Part shown: positions 35,180-46,700 of the stretch, in pieces
Layout: every line of letters starts with the position of its first letter
Numbering within the stretch: the first letter of the stretch is position 1
NCBI GenBank assembly: GCA_003254925.1
Contig: QANZ01055228.1
Location: 232,491-296,490 of the forward strand
DNA from: Chamaecrista fasciculata
Taxonomy: Eukaryota; Streptophyta; Magnoliopsida; Fabales; Fabaceae
DNA length: 64,000 nt
Reading direction: 5' to 3'
Program-made: the position numbers and the translations under genes
Notes under the pieces: model-generated
Told to the model about the DNA's origin: nothing
What the model saw: the letters and a program-made list of their open reading frames with translations, nothing else
The model's database searches: none

Positions 35180-35837
35180 TTGGATTCCCTATTTAATATT
35201 CAAAGTTTTGTCTCAATTAATGTGAATTCGATCTGCCTTGTACATATGGTGATAGTGAGAGAGAGTCATAGAGTCTCTCAATAGGAGAGGACCTTCCAAT
35301 TCACCTCTGATGCTTAATAGATATTTGGTATATGTGTGACTTGTAAATGATGGTTGAATTGATAGCGTACCTTTGCACGTTGTGGGCGACTTTTTTATAT
35401 GAGGACAAGTGGAGCTTTTTCAGGGAGCGAGGTGTCTTACCATGGAGGGATTTTCGCCTGGTAATCAATATCCCTTTGGCATTGTTACTTTTGTGTTGAA
35501 TGTGAGGTTTATGGTCATTGATGCGTCTCTTGATCTTTTGTTCCATTGTCTTTGGTTTTCTGTTCCCTTTGTTGGGTCTTATTGAGGGAAGACACCATTT
35601 TGGGGGGAATACTCTTTTACGTGCCTATCTTGTATTTGATGGGCTTTGTGTTGAGTTTCTTAACAAGCTGGGTATTAAGCCTTTTTTTTATGGGCCTATT
35701 ATCAATAAATAATAATGAATTTTTGATTTTATCAAAATAAACATGTTTCTTAAATATTTAAAATTTTAAAATAAAAATAGAACTTTAAAATTAGAAACAG
35801 AAAATGTAAAAAGAAATATTTCCTTTAACCAAAGACA
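35180..35837. other. unassigned, less AT-rich stretch
   Basis: About 35220-35720 has more complex sequence than its surroundings and two overlapping 64-aa frames (from 35518 and 35546) with no known domain. It may be the remains of an older retroelement 3' end or a gene fragment. Confidence 0.3.
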
Positions 35838-35955
35838 CTCTAATTTTCCATTTTTTTTTTTGGTGAGAAAGGGCCTAAAGCCCAGAACAAAAAAACAAAA
35901 AAGAAAAACAGAAAAGGGCGAAAACAGAGAAAGAAAGGCGAACACAGCATCATCC

Positions 35956-38900
35956 TCATCTTTCCCCTCTATCAACACCTAAACCTAACTTGTCCCTTAA
36001 CAACAACAAGCGCAGCGGCGGAGGAGGGACCTCCCACACCACGAGATCCGCCGAGCTCTGATTCACAGCGAGCCCTGCCATGAAGTCAGCACAAGCGTTT
36101 CCTTCACGCCAGGTATGAGCAATCTTCCATCTTCTGAAACTACTGAGAGTATATCTGATCTCGCGAATAACCCCCATGATTTCAACTGGGCAGTTACTCG
36201 ATTCCGACAAGGCGTTGACAACGATTAGCGAGTCACTCTCCAGGGCCAGATTAGCAACATTCTTCGTAGCCGCCAGTCTGGAAATTTCGAGCAGCGCCCA
36301 CGCCTCCGCTTTGATTATAGAGACACGGCCTAAGAATCTGCTGAATCCAGAAATCCAGTTTCCATGTTCATCCCGCAGCAGACCGCCACATCCTGCACAA
36401 GAGGAATTCGAAATAAGAGAGCCATCCGCATTACCTTTGACCCAGCCCACATCAGGAAAATTCCAGGTAACCACACGGTTTATTTGATTGCAATTCTCAT
36501 TTTGAGTATCTAAAAACGTTTGTCCCTGATCAAAACTAAAGAGGAGCTGCTCAATGATTTCAGCAGGTCTGTGAGGACGTCTGAAATCCCTGTTATGCAC
36601 TCTTGCATTTCTCCAACACCAAAGTTGCCAAATACCAACTGCCCAAATCCTGTTCCAAGCAAAGGTACAATTAGTAGAAAACGAATTATATAAATTATTC
36701 TGGACCCAGCTGCAAATATCAAGACTATTAAAATTATGCAGATACTGCTGGTCAACAAAATGCTTCCAGACATCAGCAGCAAGGCAGCAGTCCCTGAAAA
36801 GATGAATCGGTGTTTCAACCAAAGAGGGGCATTGCTCACACCAAGCATAGCCTCCAAACCAGGTATTGCATAATTCTCTGGTAGGGACCCTGTTATGAAT
36901 AAGGAGCCAAACCAGAACTTTGACACGTTCCGGAACTTTTATGCTCCAAACAGTCTTGAAAATAGGGTTTTTAGGCATAGTGTTAATTTTAGAAAGGTAG
37001 GCGCTCTTAACAGTAAACAAACCATTACTTTGCTTGCCCCACATAGCCCTGTCACGAGTATCAGTGCTGTTAGGAGGAATTTCAGAACACAGCTTAATAA
37101 TAAGATCATTAGGAAGGAGATCTTTCAAATAATCTAAATTCCAAGACCCATTATTGTTAGTTAATTTATTCACACAGTCATGGACCCTCCCCATAGGCAA
37201 GGAAACATTGATGTAATTAATTAGGGGGAACTCCTGCATTCCCCAGTTGTCAAGCCAAAAATAGATATCCCTCCCGTCACCCACACACCATCTCATTCCC
37301 TTCTCAAGATCAGCCCATAACCTAGAGACTTCCTTCCAAAGAATAGAGTCTCCGTCTTTGCAGTTTAATTCCCTCCTTAGGTCTTTCCCTCTTCCGTATT
37401 TACCAATGAGAACCTGACTACAAAGGTTTTCAGGATTAGAAATAATTTGTCACCCTATTTTCATAATGAATGCATCATTCATAGTAACCAATTTTTTAAT
37501 TCCCAGACCACCACAATCCTTTTCCCTACACATGACATCCCAATTAATAGTATGCATCCGCCTTCCACCTTCAGGATGACCCCAAATAAAATTCCTTTGT
37601 AACTTCTCTATCTCATCACAAATACTTTTGGGAATACGGGTAGATTGCATGGCATAATAAGGAATAGAGGAGATAACAGATTTAGCAAGTGTAATACGAC
37701 CGGCCATAGAAAGGCAATTAGCCTTCCATCCCGAAAGTTTAGCTTTAACTCTATCTAAGACTTTGGCAAAATCCCTTTTAACCTGTCTACCATGCAAAAG
37801 AGGCATACCCAAGTAGATACCTAAATTATCTGTTTCAGAAAAACCAGACATATTAATAATGTCGTTTCTAACATGACTAGGGGTTTTCTTAGAGAAGAAC
37901 AGTCTCGTTTTGTCCACATTCACTCTTTGACCTGAGGCCTCACAAAAAGTATTAAGGCAATTCATAATACAATGCATTTGATCAGTGGAAGCTTCCCCAA
38001 ATAACAAGATATCATCAGCAAATAAGAGGTGAGAGATGAGAGGGCCATTTCGGCCAGCTCTAAGAGTATTCCACTCACCACAATCAATTTTATCATTAAT
38101 AAGATGTGTCAGCTTTTCAAGACAGAGAACAAAGAGATAAGGGGACAAGGGGTCTCCTTGTCTAATTCCCCTAGAAGGTTTGAAAGGGTTAGTCTTGTTA
38201 CCATTAAAAACAATATTAAAAGAAGTTGATGAGACACAGTTCATAATAAGATTTTTCATTTTAGTAGGGATATTAATTTCAGATAACACATTTTTGATGG
38301 CATCCCAACTGATCCTGTCATAAGCTTTCTCTAAATCAATTTTTATTGCCATGTAAGATTTTTTTCCATTCATCTTCCTCATGCTATGAAGCATTTCTTG
38401 AGCAATAATAATATTATCCTGAATATTCCGACCTGGGACAAAGCTAGCTTGAAAGGGGGAGATCCAATCGGGGAGGTGAATTTTGAGTCTGTTAACAACA
38501 ATTTTCGAAATACACTTATAAATAACATTGCAAAGAGAGATAGGACGAAATTGGGTAATTAGCTCAGGTTGATCAATTTTTGGTATGATAATCATAAGAG
38601 TTTTGTTTATGCTTTCCAGATTTAATTCCCCATTAAAGGCTTGGCACACAACATTATACATACTGTTACAGACCACTTCCCAATTCCTTTGAAAGAAAAT
38701 GGCTGGAAAACCATCATCACCCGGAGCCTTAGACCCACCCATGGAAAAAAGTGCTCTCTTGAGCTCGGGGACAGAGGGGGTAGCATCTAAGGCAGCCAAA
38801 TTAACATCAGAGAGCTGCTCAAAACCCACAGCAGAGGAGATAACAGGCCTGCTAGGAAGATCCTCATAGAAAAGGTTAGTAAAGTAATTAATGGCAGTAT

Positions 38901-40074
38901 TTTTAATATATTCCACATCATCAGTCCAAACATCATTGCTGTCCTTAAGCATGTTAATCCTATTTTTTCTTCTCCTAATTATAGTTTTAGTATGGAAATA
39001 TCTAGTATTTCTGTCTCCTTGAGTGAGCCATTGACATCTAGATTTCTGTTTCCAAAGGATTTCCTCTTGAGAAAGAATAAAAGAAAGCTCTTTTTGCAAA
39101 GTATTTTCAAGATTTTGAAGAAAAATATTATTAGGATAACTCGGGGCTTTTTGGATGCCTCTAATAAGTCTATTTAAGATAATCCTCTTTTTCTTACCAA
39201 TGTGACCAAAAACATCATTATTCCATGTTTTAATACGATGTGTGAAATCAATCATATTGTTATGCCAAGATATATTGTTATTCCAATTGTCTTTAACAAA
39301 GCTATGAAACTTATCATGAGTAAACCAAGCTTCCTCAAAACGAAATGGCCTATTTCTTATGTCATTATTTTTCTTATGTAGGAATAAAAGGAGGGGATGG
39401 TGATCAGAATAAACTCTAGAAATTACACTTACAGTGGCTTCATGGAAGGTGGTTCTCCAAGTCTCATTACAAATCACTTTATCAAGCCGTTCCAAAATCC
39501 TATCATAATGTTGAAGTTTAGGACCATACCATGTAAATTTGGGACCATCCGCTTGCACATCAATTAAACTATTGTTGAAAATCCATTCCTTAAAAGCACG
39601 GCCACGGTTAGGATCGTAAGGGGCACCTCCAGTTTTTTCCGTTGCATCAATAATTTCATTAAAATCACCTGCAATGGCCCAAGGGGTCTCGGGAGGCGGA
39701 GCAATCAAGGCTAACTCACTCCAAAAGCCATCCCGGGCATCCTGATGAGGACTTGCATAAACAACAGTAAACCACCACACAATATTATTAGTCTCAACTT
39801 GTAAATTTATATAATGTGGATGAGAAACTGTATTAATGATATTGATGAGGTCAGGGTTCCAAGCGAACCAAATACCCCCTCCCCTACCAATACCATCTTG
39901 ACAGACATACTTATTCATACCCAATTTTTTGAAAATATTAACAGATTTACTACTATCACATTTTGTCTCAAGTAATGCAATACAAGAAGGCTTGTAAACA
40001 AACACATAATTCATCATATGGTTAAGAAAGTTGGGGTTACCAGCCCCTCTACAATTCCATATAAAACAAATCAT
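35956..40074 (-). pseudogene. LINE ORF2 (endonuclease, reverse transcriptase, RNase H) with one in-frame stop
   Basis: Starts at ATG 40074 and reads 874 codons to a TGA at 37450-37452. The same frame then continues to 35956, so the protein would be about 1370 aa but for this one stop. Domains in order: APE-type endonuclease (WNCRGAGN at the start, LLETKCDS, GDFNEI, SDHHPLL), reverse transcriptase (APGDDGFPAIFF, KIDLEKAYDRISW, GIRQGDPLSPYLFVL, catalytic FADD), zf-RVT (KVLVWLLIHNRVPT), and an RNase H domain (NADGS, KAEAWALLE, ESDS, ACADFMA) near the C terminus. At the stop the context is MKIG-stop-QII; relatives usually have Trp there, so TGG to TGA is likely. Confidence 0.92.
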
Positions 40075-40100
40075 GACAATTAGTAAAAAGAGATTTGGGA

Positions 40101-41822
40101 TTAAGCATTTTGAGGAAGCCCAGAAGCATCCCCCATAACCACATCATCATTTAAGTAAGCTTGAGGCATCTGATCCTTGTCTCCCAGAATTTCATTCGCC
40201 ATATTAGTCTCTCTCTCAATGGGCCGAACATCAAAATCTGGTGGCTTAGGAGGAGGCCCACTTTTCGAAGTTGGGTTGTTTGGGTTTGCAACAAGGTTAT
40301 GATTATTTTTAGTATTGGACTTACAGGAGGAGGTTAAGTCCATATGGTTTTTGTTTATTAGGCCCAAAAAGTCCTTATTTTTTGCACTCTCACTAGGAAT
40401 TGTGGTGGGTCTTCTGGTTGGATTATAGGAGCCTCCACCATGCCTCCCATACATACTTACACTATTTTTTGGGGAACCTTTTCTCTTGCTTATCTCAGTC
40501 AGGTTCTCCTTTGTGGGGAGGCTTTCATCCTCACTTAAATTGTCCTCTTCACTTTCAGAACTTGCCATCTCCTCATCAGAATTAAAGCCCTTAGTTAAAT
40601 CTTCATCCTCATTAGCAATTCCTTCCAGAGCTTTGAATCTGGATTGATCTCTTGCTTCTTTATAGCCTTCCTTCTCATGATTCTGATTAGTAGGTGAATT
40701 CTTGTCCTGTTTTTCCCCACTAGTGTTTCCTGTCGGTTTATTTTTTCTAGCTCTTCTGGTTTTTTTAACAACCATCCAAGGCCCAAATTTCGCATCCTCA
40801 AATGCCTCAACATCCTGCACTTGGTTGTTAGAAGACAAATCAATGTTAGTAGGATTACAAGGACATTTCTCAGACAAGTGACCATACTTTCCACATTCAA
40901 AACAGATCATGTGGATACTCTCATATTCAATAAAGTATTTTTTACCATCTAGTTTATATTTAGAAATAAGAGGTTTGGATAAGTCAATTTCAACACACAT
41001 TCTAGCAAATTTTCCTCTAGATTGCCTTGTGGTGGTGGTATCAATTTTTATAGTTTTACCAATATTGTTACCAAAACTAGTGAGAAAACTATAATCAAAC
41101 AAATCAAAAGGTAATTTTGGGAATCTAATCCAAGCAGAGATAGTATTAATTTTATCCGTTTCAGGATCAAAATTAGAAAACCATTTGCGAACTGTTAGAT
41201 AATGATCCAAGATAATCCAAGGTCCCTCACATAATGCAAAGTTGAAATCTTCTTCACAGTTAAATTTAACAAGAAAGTAGTCACAAGGCAGATCTATAAT
41301 TTCGATTTCACCTTTAGGAGCCCACAAATCCTTAATCTTTTTTTCAAGAAAGTTAAAACCGATACTTAGACCCAGCAATTTGATGATAAGTGTTCTGGAT
41401 AGGGGCTTAGCCATGCGGTCCCGTTCAGGCTTAGGAATCGTGACAAGTAAACAAGCTTCGTCGCCATCTGGATCTTTGATAAAGGAGGAGGTTTCTGAAG
41501 GGTTCGTCTGCGATATATTCTGAACAGGAACACGGTGGTTCGTCGTCGTTGAGTCTGGTGCAGGAATTGATCCCAAGGGTTCTTCAATACTGAGAATCGG
41601 AACATCATCGGCGCCTCTTGACAGGACTGCGTTTCTGAAAGAATCAGGAACGCAGCTGATGGCCGGGCTCGTGTCGTTGAGAAAATCGAGATCGGCATAT
41701 GAAACAGGGCCGGAGGTTTGGCCTGAGAATCCTTCTCTGGTATCCTTGATCTTTTTCTTGTTACGATTAAGCAGATCTTGCTCTTCCTTAGTCAAGTTCT
41801 TGGAGCGTTCTTTCCCATCCAT
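40101..41822 (-). CDS. LINE ORF1 protein (DUF4283 with CCHC zinc knuckle)
   Basis: 573 aa, uninterrupted. The N-terminal region is followed by a DUF4283-type nucleic-acid-binding domain (about 140-270: LIIKLLGLSIGFNFLEKKI, LWAPKGEIEIIDLPCDYFLV, EGPWIILDHYLTVRKW). A CCHC zinc knuckle (CFECGKYGHLSEKC) lies at about 305-320. The Lys/Glu/Asn-rich C-terminal half is low complexity. It is expected to bind element RNA and chaperone its reverse transcription. The ATG at 41820-41822 is almost at the 5' end of the insertion, so the original start could have been further upstream and lost. Confidence 0.88.
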   Translation of the reverse strand: MDGKERSKNLTKEEQDLLNRNKKKIKDTREGFSGQTSGPVSYADLDFLNDTSPAISCVPDSFRNAVLSRGADDVPILSIEEPLGSIPAPDSTTTNHRVPVQNISQTNPSETSSFIKDPDGDEACLLVTIPKPERDRMAKPLSRTLIIKLLGLSIGFNFLEKKIKDLWAPKGEIEIIDLPCDYFLVKFNCEEDFNFALCEGPWIILDHYLTVRKWFSNFDPETDKINTISAWIRFPKLPFDLFDYSFLTSFGNNIGKTIKIDTTTTRQSRGKFARMCVEIDLSKPLISKYKLDGKKYFIEYESIHMICFECGKYGHLSEKCPCNPTNIDLSSNNQVQDVEAFEDAKFGPWMVVKKTRRARKNKPTGNTSGEKQDKNSPTNQNHEKEGYKEARDQSRFKALEGIANEDEDLTKGFNSDEEMASSESEEDNLSEDESLPTKENLTEISKRKGSPKNSVSMYGRHGGGSYNPTRRPTTIPSESAKNKDFLGLINKNHMDLTSSCKSNTKNNHNLVANPNNPTSKSGPPPKPPDFDVRPIERETNMANEILGDKDQMPQAYLNDDVVMGDASGLPQNA

Positions 41823-41845
41823 GGAAGCCTCTAATTTTCCATTTT

Positions 41846-43793
41846 AATTACATATAAACATTACTTTTTTTTACTTTTTTTTTTTGTAAAATACAAGAAA
41901 TATTACGTTTGGATTAGCTAATTAATTTAGTTCCACACATATTTGGATCATTAGGGTCCTCGTTGAGAGAGCAACGTTAAATTAGGTATACCAATATACC
42001 ATTATTGAGTGTCGACAAAACCGCAAAAATTCCCAAACTTTTCGTCATATCTAATACTCCAATTAGACTGAGATTCTCTATCATAAATTGAAAAGAGAAT
42101 TCACTAAATAGAAATCCAAAAAAGGCCAACCAAAAAAAAAAAGAAATCCAAAAAAGAGAAACTAGAATTTATTAGTGAAAGTAAATGAGCCTAGTATTAA
42201 AATCTCAAACTTCCCAAAATTGACAATGTCAAGATCTTGAAGACATGTATAGACACACAAAATATCCTACCCACGAGAAAACTGCACATTAATTGGCTTA
42301 ATCAATCAGGCGTTTAGTTGAAAACAGATTGCGTTGAACAAAATCAAAGCACTGCCCTTCAAAATAATCAATTGTTGAATAATCAAAATATACTACTTAA
42401 TTTTTAAATTATTATAATTGTCAACAATTCAGTCTCTGTGTCAAATTCAGAGACCAAAAAGTAAAAATACAGAAATTAAATAATATAAATTTAGTACAAA
42501 TTCAGATATCAAAAAGTATAAAAGAAAGAAATTCAAAGATTAAATAATATTTAGTATAAATTTAAGGACCAAAAAGTATAAAATTATTTCAAATTTAGGT
42601 ACTAATCATGACCAAATAGTTGATAAGGATAGATAAGTTATGTCACTTGAGAGGAAAAGGTGAGTTTTAAGACCACAGAAAAAATAAAACCGTATATGTT
42701 TGAGCAATATTTAGTTACAAAAAGAATTGAGAGGAAAAGGTGAGTTTTATTTTTTCTGTGGACTAAATACAAGGGTTAAAACATCTAATGATTAACAAAA
42801 AATTGATTCAAGTATTATTGCAAGATTTTGAATACAAGACACGATCCGTACTCCTACATATCACATTAGTTTCACACACTTATAAGCAAGTTTTTTAAGA
42901 TCAAATATTATTAGTTAAACAATCTAATGCGGGCGTATCTGAATCATTATTCTTTCTTTCTTTTTTTATCTCTACAAATAATCCTTGTTTAAAGGATCCA
43001 TTTTATTGTAATCTTTTCTTGGAAGGAGGGAGCACGATGTGATTTTGGCCTGATTTTTCGAATGCTATGCATGGTTATGAATAACTCACAATGCCATGTC
43101 TTTCGCCAAACCCAAACATCACATGTGAGAAAGGAGAGAGAGACCAATTCTGAGTGCTATAAAGTTCATATGCTAATGCATACATACATGGGCAATAATA
43201 ATAAGAGAGTTGAATCTGAATAATAAAGTGATTATCGTGTTCATACATTCATAATTTCATATATATATATATATATATTGCCAGCTTTGACATTGTGAAG
43301 ACATATATACTTACCTGTATGATCTTCTACAATTAATGAGATTTTGGTAGATTGAGCATTTCAATTTACATAATCATCAGTGAGCATTTGATCAGTTCTC
43401 ATTTCTCTTATATTGGTATTGCCCTTTTCAAGAGATCTATATATCTATCTGTCTGTTTGTCTGTATTCTTTCATATGTATCTTTTCTCTCACTTTTAAGA
43501 ACCTAGCTAGTATCTCACCTCATTGTTAATTGTGATTCACAGCTTAACTTTGAATGGAGCATTATTGTTGATTTTCTATTAATTCTTAGTAATTTCTTAT
43601 TTATTTCATTTCTTCATGTTCTTGGCTAAAAGTTCCTATAGTTTCATAAGTGAGTAACTAGTGAACTTTTGTCATTCTTTGGTTCTTTATAACTAGAATC
43701 TCCCAAAGAATTTGTGAAGAGGCTGGATTTGTAGTATCTAAAGAGGTTACATACATACATATATATAGAATTAGATTGTTCAGAAGGAGGATA
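41846..43793 (+). promoter_or_regulatory. upstream region of the ELF3-like gene
   Basis: AT-rich with a MITE fragment at about 42380-42620 (related to 18140-19060) and a duplicated phrase GAGAGGAAAAGGTGAGTTTTA (about 42650 and 42729). About 43140-43790 is likely proximal promoter and 5' leader. A (TA)n run at 43260-43278 and CTATATATCTATCTGTCTG at about 43438 are seen, but no TATA box or start site can be fixed. Confidence 0.4.
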
Positions 43794-46700
43794 ATGAAGG
43801 GACCAAATAATAATGATGAGGGCAAGGAGAAAAACCCAATAATGTTTCCAATGCTGCATATTAAAGATGCAACAAAGAAAGGAGGGCCAAAAGCACCCCC
43901 AAGGAACAAAGTGGCTCTCTATGAAAATCTCATCACCCCTTCTCAAAGTACACTTCACTCTGCTTCAAGATCACCTTCCTTTCTACCTCTTCCACTTCTC
44001 CGAAACCATGCTTCAACGCCTTCTTCTCGCCATGTGAGTCATCAGGATGTGAACAAACCACAATATACTGTTTTTCCTGTTTATTGTCCTTTTCATTTTT
44101 AATTTTCCTTCATTAGACATGAAGGAGGATGATGAAGGGACCAAGAGGGTGAGCCTTGGCGCAACGATAAGGTTGCTGTCAGGTGACCAATAGGTCACGG
44201 GTTCAAATCTTAGAAACAGTCTCTCTGCAAATCAGGGGTAAGACTGCATACATCTTGACCCTCTCCAGACCTCACCTAGTGGGAGCCTCGTGCACTGGGT
44301 CGCCCTTATTTTTATTTATTTTAGACATGAAGGAAGAAGACAATAATCAATTCACTCTAGGTATATTATACTATAATGTATTTCATATGTAGATAATTAA
44401 TTGGGTATTCAGATTAAAATAGTTTGAAAAGTAACTCAATTAGTTTAATTACTTAAAATGATCACACAACCATGTCAGCAATAGTGGTGGAACTATGAAG
44501 AAAGCATGTAACTAGAAATAAATGAACTTACCCCGAAGCACATGGATCAATTGGTTGGGAGTTGATCTAGCCTAACCAAGGGTCTTGGGTTCAAGACTTG
44601 GGAATACAATTGCGTTAAATACTTCGACTCGAATGGGATTAGTCTTCATCAACATTGTTAAAATAAATAGGCAGGAGACACCTATGGCTCATACTAGAAA
44701 AGAAATAAATGAACTTGATATCTGTCTTGTCTTATTTTCTCTCTGATTTTCAATTCACATGTATCTTCTTCCCCCCATTCCCCTATGTAGTTATGCTACT
44801 TCTTTCTCCCCTATTTTTCAGCGGTAGTACTATGGAGAATTGTACTTTTTAGAAGATTGCGCTTTTCTATCATTGGATGTGCTTTGGAATTCTCATCTTA
44901 CTAATTATGTATTAATCAATGAGAATGAGAATCTCAAATCACATTTAATGGTAGAAGGTATAACCTCTTGAAAAGTAAAATTCTCTGTAGAATCACCATT
45001 TTTTTTCCAGCGGAAAGTATGGAGCACTGACCAATGTACATGCATAGACACTTAACTAGGTAGTTACATAACTTTTATTACCATTATTTTTTTTCTCTCT
45101 TTACTCTTTTGTGGTCATTTTGATAATGATGGTTGGTTATTCTATTTGGCAGGTTTCTAGCAGTCATTGCACCGAATTTGGCACCTCTGATGCACCTACT
45201 TTTCTGACTGAAAAGCTTCATGTTTATCATTCCAGAGTCGTTAATTTGAACGAAATGACATGTTTGTTTCAGCTAGATGACTTCCTTCATTGTGAGAATT
45301 CTCTGAAAAAAGTTGATGGTGAGGATGCTCTTGAATACCCTGATTCTTCCCATGGGAGGAATTCATTTTATAGCATCAGCCAGAATACCAAAGATGAAGA
45401 CAAATTGAGAAGTCAAAATTCATTGAGAAAGAAGGTGAATATAAATGACTCCATAGAATTGAAGTCAAATCAAGAAGAGCATAAAGAAGATAGTCAAATT
45501 TGTCAGAACCCTATGGAGTTTATAAAGCTTGAAACAATTGAGATAGGACCAGCAGTTTTTAAGGAAGAAATCAAAAATATGTCAGGAAGTAGCTTGAAAC
45601 TATTTCATGGTAAAGATTGTGAGGCACATGAGGAGCAAGCAACTATTGGAGACAAAACCAAACATAAGGATGGTTTTAGTAGAACTTTCTTTTGGAGTGA
45701 TAGAGACAGACATGAAGGTATAGATATATACAGGAACTATGATGCCTCAAATAAACCAGTCTTAGACTCTAGGTTCAGCATGGACATTGTGCCTAATGAT
45801 GTTCTTCCAGTTATAGGTGGGAAGAGATTTTGGAAGGCAAGAAGCACTATCATCAAGTAAGTTTCTACCAATGATTACAAATAATTCATGTGAATTCACT
45901 CCCTTGTGTTCTTCAATTATTTTGTTCTAAGGCATGACTATCTTTTCAAGAGGCAATATGCCCAAACCTAATTTTGACAAAATTTTGATATTTTTTAGTT
46001 AGGTTAAAGGTTCATTTTGGTCCTAAATGTATGCCATAATGTTCATTTTGGTCCATTATGTTTCAAAATGTTCAAATTGGTCCTAAATGTTGGCAAAATG
46101 TTTCATTTTGGTCCAAACTATTGAATATGGCTAGTTTCAAGTTCAAACTTGACGAGTTTAGAGTTACATATTGTTCTCAAATAGTACTTTCTCTATCTAG
46201 TTAGGGCCGTCAACAAACGAGGTCAAATCGATCCTAAAAGTAGACTGTCTGTTTCATGGTCGAACAAGCAAAGTTGATCATATCTCTCTCGTTTCTAATT
46301 TGAATGCGACGAATTCAGAGCTACAAGTTCTTCTTAACAAGTCCTTTGAACTTGAAATGAGAAACAAAAGAAATATGACCAAATTCAATAATTTGGGATC
46401 AAAATGAACTATTTTACTAACATTTAGGACCAAAATGAAACATTTTGCCAACATTTAGGACCAATTTGAACATTTTGAAACATAAAGAACCAAAATGAAC
46501 ATTAAGACATACATTTAGGACCAAAATGACCCTTTGACATTTTAGTTATGGAAATTAATTTCAACATTATTGATTGCTTGTGATTGAGAGCTTGTCTATT
46601 GTGGGTCCAATTGCATGGTTGTGTTGATAGTGGACATATCTTGTCGGGATGATAATGTTAATCCAACATGTCCTGTTAATGTCTTAATGTCACTAGTTTT

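Larger units (their letters stand above)
35855..41828 (-). mobile_element. L1-type LINE, nearly intact, with 17-bp TSD
   Basis: Contains ORF1 and ORF2 on the minus strand, and its 3' end is a poly(A) tract (poly-T on the plus strand at 35851-35861). The direct repeat CTCTAATTTTCCATTTT at 35838-35854 and 41829-41845 is the target-site duplication; it overlaps the tail. The 5' end lies only 6 bp upstream of the ORF1 ATG, so the usual 5' UTR is missing and the copy is probably 5'-truncated. ORF1 stop and ORF2 start are 26 bp apart. The 3' UTR is about 100 bp. Confidence 0.93.

Noticed and set aside
43644..43958. Minus-strand frames opposite exon 1 of the ELF3-like gene
   Set aside because: They are antisense shadows of the coding exon and promoter, with no domain similarity.
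45111..45152. Open frame extending upstream of exon 2 of the ELF3-like gene
   Set aside because: The stretch ends in a strong polypyrimidine tract and TTGGCAG acceptor, and joining exon 1 at 44033 to 45153 keeps frame and family layout.
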